Of a DNA stretch of 64,000 nucleotides, positions 55,840 through 64,000 are shown piece by piece. The stretch lies in assembly GCF_014218295.1 (NCBI RefSeq), contig NZ_AP023287.1, positions 5,570,150 to 5,634,149 of the forward strand, written 5' to 3'. How positions within the stretch are numbered: position 1 is the first letter of the stretch; each line of letters starts with the position of its first letter. A program made the translations under genes and the position numbers. The stretch comes from Mycolicibacterium litorale. Its GTDB lineage: Bacteria; Actinomycetota; Actinomycetes; Mycobacteriales; Mycobacteriaceae. The notes beneath the pieces were generated by a model. It searched no databases. It was not told where the DNA came from and worked only from the letters and a program-made list of their open reading frames with translations.

Positions 55840-55982
55840 CGCATCGCGGCCCGTTTCGTGCAGCCTGGCGTTTTCCGGAATGACGGAAACGTCTGAGAGA
55901 ATGCCTGCAGGCCTGTCGTGCATATGTCGGCGCCGCACGGGTACTGACAGCCGGAGCTGAGGGGCCAGCTGAAGGGGCGAGT

Positions 55983-57179
55983 ATGTCGAGTCTGCGTCAC
56001 GGTGATCGCGGGGCTGCGGTCACCGAGATCCGCGCAGCGCTCTCCGCCCTCGGGCTGTTGGAGAGCGCCGACGACGACCTGGTCACCGGCAGACACGTCG
56101 CGGCCGACTTCTTCGACGACGACCTCGACCAGGCGGTGCGCGCCTTTCAGCAGCACCGCGGTCTGCTGGTCGACGGCATCGTCGGGGAAGCCACGTACCG
56201 GGCGCTGAAGGAAGCGTCGTACCGCTTGGGCGCGCGCACGTTGATGCACCAGTTCGGGGCACCGATGTACGGCGACGACGTTGCGACGCTTCAGGCGCGG
56301 CTGCAGGATCTCGGTTTCTACACCGGTCTGGTCGACGGCCATTTCGGCCTGCAGACCCACCACGGTCTCACGTCCTATCAACGCGAGTACGGGTTGTACC
56401 CCGACGGCATCTGCGGTCCGGAGACGCTGCGCTCGCTCTACTTCCTGGGTTCCCGGGTCACCGGCGGCTCTCCGCATGCGATCCGGGAAGAGGAACTGGT
56501 CCGCCGGTCCGGTCCGCGCCTGTCGGGTAAGCGGGTCATCATCGATCCGGGCCGCGGTGGCAGCGACCATGGGCTCATCATGAACGGCCCCCAGGGACCG
56601 ATCAGCGAAGCAGACATTCTGTGGGACTTGGCCAGTCGGCTCGAGGGACGGATGACAGCGATCGGGATGGACACGTTCCTGTCGCGACCGGCCACCCGTA
56701 GCCCGTCCGACGCCGAGCGCGCCGCCACGGCGAACACGGTCGGCGCGGATCTGATGATCAGCCTCCGCTGCGCCGCCCAGCCCACCCCAGCGGCCAATGG
56801 CGTCGCCTCGTTCTATTTCGGCAATTCTCACGGTTCGGTGTCCACCATCGGACGCAACCTCGCCGACTTCATCCAGCGAGAGGTCGTGGCACGCACCGGT
56901 TTACGTGACTGCCGCACCCACGGCCGCACCTGGGATCTGCTGCGCCTGACCCGGATGCCCACGGTCCAGGTCGATGTCGGCTACATCACCAATCCCCGCG
57001 ATCGGGATCTGTTGGTGTCCAATCACACTCGCGACGCCGTCGCCGAAGGCATCCTCGCCGCAGTCAAGCGGCTCTACCTGCTCGGCAAGAACGACCGTCC
57101 GACAGGGACGTTCACGTTCGCCGAACTGCTGGCGCACGAACTGTCCGTCGAACAGGCCGGCCGGCTCAGCTCCGGCTGA
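55983..57179 (+). CDS. cwlM: CwlM, peptidoglycan amidase-like regulator
   Basis: 398 residues from ATG 55983. Two peptidoglycan-binding units come first (HGDRGAAVTEIRAALSALGL and YGDDVATLQARLQDLGFYTG), then an amidase_3 domain (RLSGKRVIIDPGRGGSDHGL; DRDLLVSNHTRDAVAEGILA). In mycobacteria the CwlM amidase fold is not known as a working enzyme; PknB phosphorylates the protein and it then stimulates MurA. It matches Rv3915. The end overlaps the convergent GNAT-like gene by 14 bases. Confidence 0.95.
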   Translation: MSSLRHGDRGAAVTEIRAALSALGLLESADDDLVTGRHVAADFFDDDLDQAVRAFQQHRGLLVDGIVGEATYRALKEASYRLGARTLMHQFGAPMYGDDVATLQARLQDLGFYTGLVDGHFGLQTHHGLTSYQREYGLYPDGICGPETLRSLYFLGSRVTGGSPHAIREEELVRRSGPRLSGKRVIIDPGRGGSDHGLIMNGPQGPISEADILWDLASRLEGRMTAIGMDTFLSRPATRSPSDAERAATANTVGADLMISLRCAAQPTPAANGVASFYFGNSHGSVSTIGRNLADFIQREVVARTGLRDCRTHGRTWDLLRLTRMPTVQVDVGYITNPRDRDLLVSNHTRDAVAEGILAAVKRLYLLGKNDRPTGTFTFAELLAHELSVEQAGRLSSG

Positions 57180-57939
57180 CCGGTTGCTTCGCCAACAACG
57201 TCGCACCGCCCGCACCGACGGGCTGCAGCTGCGCTGACTCCAGGAGCCTTTCCAGGGCCGCCTCCACGTCGGCCTTCCAGCCGAGCCCCTGCTCCAGTTC
57301 CAGGCGTAGCCGGGGGAAGTAGCGGTGCGGGGCCACGACGGTGAACCCGACCTGTTCCAGGAAGTCCGCCTCGGCCATGCACTGCTGCACCGAGCAGTCA
57401 CCGAGCACTTCGGTGACCGGGGTCAGCTCGGCCGGGATCAGCCGGGGGTCGACGAGTTCGGCCACCGCATCGGTCCGCCCGAACGCCTCCAACGCGCGCA
57501 CACCGCGCCGCACCAGGTCGCCGACCACCGACGTCAGCAGGGTGTGGGGAAGTCCGTCCGCGTCGTCGCCCTGCTCCGCCCCCACGGTCGTCAGCAGCAC
57601 CGCGTCCGCGCTGACCGGACCGGTCGGGAACAGCCGGGCACGTGGAACGGCACGCGGCGGCGCGTAGAAGGCGTAGCCCACACAGGGTTCTTCGGCGGAC
57701 GGGTCGGTGGCAGCAGCCTCGTCGCTCATCGCCTCGGGGCACACCACGGCCACCTGGCCGCACGAACCCCACTCCAGCATGACCATCGACAGCCATGCTT
57801 CCTTCTCGAACTCGGGGTCGGACAGGTGATCGTCACGACCGAGCGTCGAGGGATCCACCTCCCAGAACACACAGCGCCGCGCATGCTTGGGAAGCTGTTC
57901 GAAAGCTTCCAGCCGCAAAGGCGTGATACGTGCCGACAC
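57166..57939 (-). CDS. GNAT-like protein (Rv3916c type)
   Basis: 257 residues from GTG 57939 (VSARITPLRLEAFEQLPKHA). RCVFWEVDPSTLGRDDHLSD then FEKEAWLSMVMLEWGSCGQV and FYAPPRAVPRARLFPTGPVS match Rv3916c, annotated as an acetyltransferase-like protein. The acetyl-CoA binding motif is degenerate. The C-terminus has CMAEADFLEQVGFTVVAPHR. The gene lies between cwlM and parB in all mycobacteria that I know. Function is not established. The 218 bases before parB's stop (57940-58157) contain its promoter and nothing else seen. Confidence 0.85.
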   Translation of the reverse strand: MSARITPLRLEAFEQLPKHARRCVFWEVDPSTLGRDDHLSDPEFEKEAWLSMVMLEWGSCGQVAVVCPEAMSDEAAATDPSAEEPCVGYAFYAPPRAVPRARLFPTGPVSADAVLLTTVGAEQGDDADGLPHTLLTSVVGDLVRRGVRALEAFGRTDAVAELVDPRLIPAELTPVTEVLGDCSVQQCMAEADFLEQVGFTVVAPHRYFPRLRLELEQGLGWKADVEAALERLLESAQLQPVGAGGATLLAKQPVSRS

Positions 57940-58157
57940 TAGGCTCCCCGCTTCTCGTGCCCTGCGAACGGGCGCGACTCGCACTCCAGGATAGGAGAGT
58001 CCGCCACCGGCGGCTCCGCACGTCCCCGGTGCGGGCGCTGAACCGTCGATGCGAACGAAAACCCTTGAGGCGCAGGAGCTTCGCTCCCGGTGGAGGTGGG
58101 CTCGCGGTCCGCGGACTGCCGTGGTGTCACAGTGACGTAATGCCCCCGTGTCCTCGG

Positions 58158-59150
58158 TCAGTCTTTCGCCGAGTTCATCAACTCGACAATCCGCTGTAAA
58201 TCGTCCACGGACCCGAATTCGACGACGATCTTGCCCTTGCGCTTGCCGAGGCTCACGGTGACCCGGGTATCGAACGCGGTGGAGAGCTGCTCGGCCACAT
58301 CCTGCAGTCCCGGCATCTGGATCGGCTTGCGCCGCGGCGCCGGCGGTACCGCCGGATCACTGCGGTTGGCGAGGGTGACGGCCTCCTCTGTGGCGCGCAC
58401 CGACAGGCCCTCGGCGACGATGCGCGCGGCGAGCTCTTCCTGGCGTTCCGGACCGCCCTCGAGTGCCAGCAGGGCGCGGGCGTGGCCGGCGGAGAGCACT
58501 CCCGCGGCGACGCGGCGCTGTACCGCGATCGGCAGCCGCAGCAGGCGGATCATGTTCGTGATGAGCGGGCGGGACCGGCCGATCCGCGCGGCGAGTTCAT
58601 CGTGGGTGACCCCGAACTCATCGAGCAATTGCTGGTACGCCGCCGCCTCTTCCAAGGGATTGAGCTGGACCCGATGGATGTTCTCGAGCAGGGCGTCCCG
58701 CAACAGGTTGTCGTCGGTGGTCTCGCGCACGATCGCGGGGATTGCCGAGAGCCCCGCCTCCTGGGCCGCGCGCCACCGCCGCTCCCCCATCACGAGCTGA
58801 TAGCGCGGACCGGCATCGCCGGGTTCGAGGGCGCGCACCACGATGGGCTGCATCAGTCCGAATTCACGGATCGAATGCACGAGTTCGGAGAGGGCCTCGT
58901 CGTCGAACACCTGCCGCGGCTGACGCGGGTTCGGCTCGATTGCCGAGGGGTCGATCTCGCGGTAGACGGCGCCCACCTCGGCGGCCGGCGGAACGGTGGC
59001 CGGTCCCCCGCCGATCACGACGTCGGCCGCGGCGCTGCCCATCCGGGGTCCGCCGAGTGCCGCGGCGCTCCCGTCCTCGTTGGGTCCGGTCGGGATGAGG
59101 GAGGCCAAGCCGCGGCCGAGGCCGCTGCGTTTACGGGTGGGCTGCGTCAT
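58158..59150 (-). CDS. parB: Chromosome partitioning protein ParB
   Basis: 330 residues. The N-terminal CTPase/nuclease-like box is [20 protein letters not shown] and [20 protein letters not shown]. The helix-turn-helix is [20 protein letters not shown]. The C-terminal dimerisation part ends [13 protein letters not shown]. ParB binds parS and spreads as a CTP-dependent clamp. It follows parA by 32 bases and two parS sites lie 1-2.7 kb upstream. Confidence 0.98.
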   Translation of the reverse strand: MTQPTRKRSGLGRGLASLIPTGPNEDGSAAALGGPRMGSAAADVVIGGGPATVPPAAEVGAVYREIDPSAIEPNPRQPRQVFDDEALSELVHSIREFGLMQPIVVRALEPGDAGPRYQLVMGERRWRAAQEAGLSAIPAIVRETTDDNLLRDALLENIHRVQLNPLEEAAAYQQLLDEFGVTHDELAARIGRSRPLITNMIRLLRLPIAVQRRVAAGVLSAGHARALLALEGGPERQEELAARIVAEGLSVRATEEAVTLANRSDPAVPPAPRRKPIQMPGLQDVAEQLSTAFDTRVTVSLGKRKGKIVVEFGSVDDLQRIVELMNSAKD

Positions 59151-59182
59151 GTCCTTCTTTCCTCTTCACCAGCAGACGATCG

Positions 59183-61469
<2,287 letters not shown>

Positions 61470-61504
61470 GTCTGTCTCTCCCTCTTCCGCCAGTCCCCGA
61501 CTGG

Positions 61505-62614
61505 TCAACGCTTGCGCTTCTTCGGCCGGGCACCCGGCTTCGGCGTTCGGTTGGGGGCCGGTCCACCACCGGGCTTGGCCGCCCCGTTACCCGCCGCCCG
61601 CGTCGCCGGGTCATTGACCGCCGCACCGTCGGAGTTTCCGTCCGTGCCTGCGGTGGCCGTGCTCGTCGTCTCGTCATCGGCACCCGCCGCGTCCTGGGCC
61701 TTGCGCGCACGCTTCGGCTTGGCACCCGGTGCCGGCGCGTTGGCGGCGCGGCGTTCCAGCGCCTCGGCCTTCTTCGCCTCTTCTTCCTTCTCGATCTTGT
61801 TGAAGACGTAGTGCTGCTGACCGTAGGTCCAGATGTTGTTGGCGAGCCAGTACATGATGACCGCGAGCGGAAGGAACGGGCCGCCCACCACGACGCCGAG
61901 TGGGAACACGTACAGCGCGAGTTTGTTCATCAACGCGGTCTGCGGGTTGGCCGCGGCCTCCGCGGTCTGCCGCGCGACCGAGGCCCGGCTGTTGAAGTGC
62001 GTCGCGACGCCCGCCAGGATCATGATCGGCACCCCGACCGCGATGACGGCCAGCCGGTTGAATTCGGTGAACGCTTCCAGACCGTGCTGCTGGATCATCG
62101 TCGCGCCGAGCGGAGCGCCGAACAGGTTGGCGTCCAGGAAGTGTCCGACGTCGGTCGCACTGAAGACGTAGTTCGGCAGGCTGCGGTTCTCCTCCACCGA
62201 CAGCCCCAGCCGACCGATGCCCGTCTGCGTGCGGTTGAACGACATCAGCACGTGGTAGAGACCCAGGAACACCGGGATCTGGGCGAGCATCGGCAGACAG
62301 CCCAGGATCGGGTTGAACCCATGTTCACGCTGGAGTTTCTGCATCTCCAGCGCCATCCGCTGACGGTCCTTGCCGTACTTCTTCTGGAGGGCCTTGATCT
62401 GCGGCTGCAGTTCCTGCATCTGCCGCGTGGTCCGGATCTGGCGCACGAACGGCTTGTAGAGGATGGCGCGCAGGGTGAACACCAGGAACATCACCGACAG
62501 CGCCCAGGCGAAGAAGTTGTCGGGGCCCAGGAGGAAGGCGAACGCCTTGTACCAGACCCACATGATCGCCGACACCGGGTAGTAGATGATGTCGAGGCTC
62601 AACCAGTTAAACAC
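61505..62614 (-). CDS. yidC: Membrane protein insertase YidC
   Basis: 369 residues from GTG 62614. Five membrane segments are visible: [80 protein letters not shown] and [21 protein letters not shown] basic, Ala/Pro-rich tail ends RPKKRKR. YidC inserts proteins into the membrane with or without SecYEG. The gene overlaps yidD by eight bases in the rpmH-rnpA-yidD-yidC-jag order. Confidence 0.97.
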   Translation of the reverse strand: MFNWLSLDIIYYPVSAIMWVWYKAFAFLLGPDNFFAWALSVMFLVFTLRAILYKPFVRQIRTTRQMQELQPQIKALQKKYGKDRQRMALEMQKLQREHGFNPILGCLPMLAQIPVFLGLYHVLMSFNRTQTGIGRLGLSVEENRSLPNYVFSATDVGHFLDANLFGAPLGATMIQQHGLEAFTEFNRLAVIAVGVPIMILAGVATHFNSRASVARQTAEAAANPQTALMNKLALYVFPLGVVVGGPFLPLAVIMYWLANNIWTYGQQHYVFNKIEKEEEAKKAEALERRAANAPAPGAKPKRARKAQDAAGADDETTSTATAGTDGNSDGAAVNDPATRAAGNGAAKPGGGPAPNRTPKPGARPKKRKR

Positions 62615-62933
62615 GCGACTTGCTCCTGACAGGATCGGCGGTGTCGTCTGCACCGCTGCGGTCTTGGGGCGGCGCGCTCGTCGCGTCCGGCCGTTCGGGG
62701 ATCGGGTCCCATCCTCCCGGATGCCAGGGACCACATTTCGCCAGCCGGACGAGCGACAGCCATCCGCCACGCACCAGGCCGTACTCCGTCAGTGCGTCGA
62801 CGGCGTACTGGCTACAGGTCGGCGTGAAGCGGCAGGACGGCAGGCGAAGCGGAGAGATCATGTGGCGATAGAGCTGGATGACGTAGACGACGGCTCTGGC
62901 CGCCGCGGTGCTCACCACTCGAAGTCCGGTCAC
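62607..62933 (-). CDS. yidD: Membrane protein insertion efficiency factor YidD
   Basis: 108 residues: [20 protein letters not shown] then [20 protein letters not shown] and [20 protein letters not shown], the YidD signature with its cysteines and an amphipathic helix. It helps YidC-dependent insertion. It overlaps rnpA by four bases (GTGA) and yidC by eight, so translation is coupled. Confidence 0.96.
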   Translation of the reverse strand: MTGLRVVSTAAARAVVYVIQLYRHMISPLRLPSCRFTPTCSQYAVDALTEYGLVRGGWLSLVRLAKCGPWHPGGWDPIPERPDATSAPPQDRSGADDTADPVRSKSRV

Positions 62934-63286
62934 GCCGAGGCCTTGACGCGCGGCCGGGCTCGGCGCAGCGCCTCGGACAGTTCATGCGTGAGCCGCTCGG
63001 ACGTGGCCGTCGCGGCTCCCGGCAGCGCCCGGATGACCAGGCGGTGACCGGGCTGCAGCTGCTCGAGCATGGGATGGACGCTGTGCCGAAGCCGGCGCGA
63101 AACCCGGTGGCGCACCACGGCGTTACCCACGGCCTTGGACACCACCAGACCGACGCGCGGGCCGGTCGGATCGTCGACGTCGTTCGCCATGTGCACCACG
63201 AGGTCGGGTTGCGCCGAGCGCACCCCTTTACTGACCGTGGTACTGAACTCCGTCGACCGGGTCATCCGGTACCGAGCCGGAAGCAC
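62930..63286 (-). CDS. rnpA: Ribonuclease P protein component
   Basis: 118 residues. The RNR-type motif is [20 protein letters not shown], and the start is [20 protein letters not shown]. It partners the RNase P RNA in maturing tRNA 5' ends. It starts at GTG 63286, 21 bases after rpmH, and is translated from the same transcript. Confidence 0.96.
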   Translation of the reverse strand: MLPARYRMTRSTEFSTTVSKGVRSAQPDLVVHMANDVDDPTGPRVGLVVSKAVGNAVVRHRVSRRLRHSVHPMLEQLQPGHRLVIRALPGAATATSERLTHELSEALRRARPRVKASA

Positions 63287-63307
63287 CGCGTGAGATCCTG
63301 CGTCGGC

Positions 63308-63451
63308 TCACGCAGTCAGAGAACGGCGGCCCTTACGACGACGACCCGTCACAATCGCCCGACCGGCACGAGTCCGCATCCGCAGCCGGAACCCATGCAC
63401 CCGCGCACGACGGCGGTTGTTGGGCTGGAACGTCCGCTTGCCCTTGGCCAC
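63308..63451 (-). CDS. rpmH: 50S ribosomal protein L34
   Basis: 47 residues from GTG 63451: [20 protein letters not shown] then [20 protein letters not shown] and GRRSLTA. This is the L34 sequence. It is the first gene of the rpmH-rnpA-yidD-yidC-jag cluster. Its upstream region is shared with dnaA, which lies just beyond the window, on the opposite strand. Confidence 0.97.
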
Positions 63452-64000
63452 GGCAATCTCTCCTCGTTACGTGTGGCGTTCATGCCACCGGTATGTCATC
63501 CCGGCCGGACACGTTCACCGTTGTTAAGCTCGTGCATCTTGCGTTGCTTGCCGGCGCGGTCTCCGTCGAGCGGATCGCAGCCGTACCGCCACGTGCGGGC
63601 GACTGTTCGAGGGTACTGACGAGATTTCGCTGGGTCAAACCTCGCCGCTCACGCCCCGAATAGTTGACATTCGTCACATTCTTCACCGTGATTTCGCAGG
63701 CACAAATATGAAGCCTCCCAATGTCGTCGAACTGTTGGCACTCCGAGAGAAAACTGTTAGCTTCTGGCAATGCCGTTTCGCACCCGGAACGGCCGCCGAC
63801 AACGAAACGAGGATGACCCGCCGGCCGCGAGCCCACAGCCGATCACCCGCTGTGCCGAGCCCCGTCCCGGTGGAGTCCCGAACCGGTAGACAACAGAACG
63901 ACGACGACTGCCCGTTCTCCACAGGCTGTGGATAACTTTGTGGACAGTTTGTCCTCGTTCATTTGGTCGTGCTGGACCGACCGCAAGGGGGTAGTCGTCA
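63452..64000. promoter_or_regulatory. rpmH-dnaA divergent promoter region with DnaA boxes
   Basis: About 550 bases without a supportable gene. AT-rich parts (63660-63780) probably hold rpmH promoters. At 63915-63947 there are three DnaA boxes: TTCTCCACA (one mismatch), TGTGGATAA (perfect) and TGTGGACAG (one mismatch). In mycobacteria the main oriC is between dnaA and dnaN, so these are likely dnaA autoregulatory boxes. No dnaA start codon is visible within the window. Confidence 0.75.

Noticed and set aside
63452..64000. oriC itself
   Set aside because: DnaA boxes are present, but mycobacterial oriC is between dnaA and dnaN, both outside the window.

Overview
The window is chromosomal DNA of a high-GC actinobacterium, almost certainly a fast-growing Mycobacterium (Mycolicibacterium-type). 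The evidence is gene content and order. rpmH-rnpA-yidD-yidC-jag-rsmG-parA-parB, cwlM-trxC-trxB2-sigM-murJ, and the leuS/ino1/ponA1/rpsF-ssb-rpsR-rplI-dnaB block all match, gene for gene, the M. tuberculosis Rv3907-Rv3924 and Rv0036-Rv0058 neighbourhoods. As I recall it, the same joined order occurs in M. smegmatis just before dnaA. The right edge (63.9 kb) carries a DnaA-box cluster, so dnaA starts just outside the window. No species can be named from sequence alone.

Layout. 1-8.1 kb is accessory and partly decayed: a cut-off NlpC/P60 hydrolase, a PfkB-type kinase with surE, a deazaflavin-dependent reductase, three gene remnants (flavin reductase, glycosyltransferase, PEBP/YbhB), a TetR-DUF1772 pair, and a divergent TetR/beta-propeller lipoprotein pair bracketed by two copies of a 20-bp-unit repeat. 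8.1-12.9 kb is the rpsF-ssb-rpsR-rplI-dnaB cluster on the minus strand; dnaB is interrupted in its P-loop by a 403-residue class-3-like intein with a LAGLIDADG endonuclease and two cysteine modules. 12.9-15.9 kb is a three-gene ABC importer behind a cobalamin riboswitch, so a B12-type uptake system. 16-24.4 kb is the Rv0051-Rv0045c block (polyprenyl-linked glycosyltransferase-like protein, PonA1, DUF5318, DUF1707, PadR, Ino1, esterase).

24.4-35 kb mixes conserved genes (F420-dependent LLM enzyme, GntR, MarR) with accessory inserts: a secreted HExxH protein with a C-terminal anchor, a PhoX phosphatase with a PHO-box-like promoter, an amino-acid ABC importer with fused binding protein and permease, and a glucosylglycerate hydrolase. 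35-43.3 kb holds a DUF559 gene flanked by two copies of a hairpin repeat, then leuS and the Rv0040c-Rv0036c block. 43.3-45.1 kb carries a Ser/Thr kinase and a DxDxDG-repeat protein at the junction of the two conserved blocks. 45.1-57.9 kb is pcnA, mutT4, Rv3909, murJ/pseudokinase, sigM, trxB2, trxC, cwlM and a GNAT-like gene; the anti-sigma gene rsmA normally found after sigM is absent. 58-63.5 kb is parB-parA-rsmG (two parS sites, both inside coding sequence) and jag-yidC-yidD-rnpA-rpmH.

Functionally the conserved parts serve chromosome replication and segregation, translation, and cell-envelope growth (PonA1, MurJ with its pseudokinase, CwlM, YidC). The accessory parts add nutrient uptake (B12, amino acids, phosphate), surface proteins and regulators. 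No tRNA, rRNA, CRISPR array or intact transposase was recognised.
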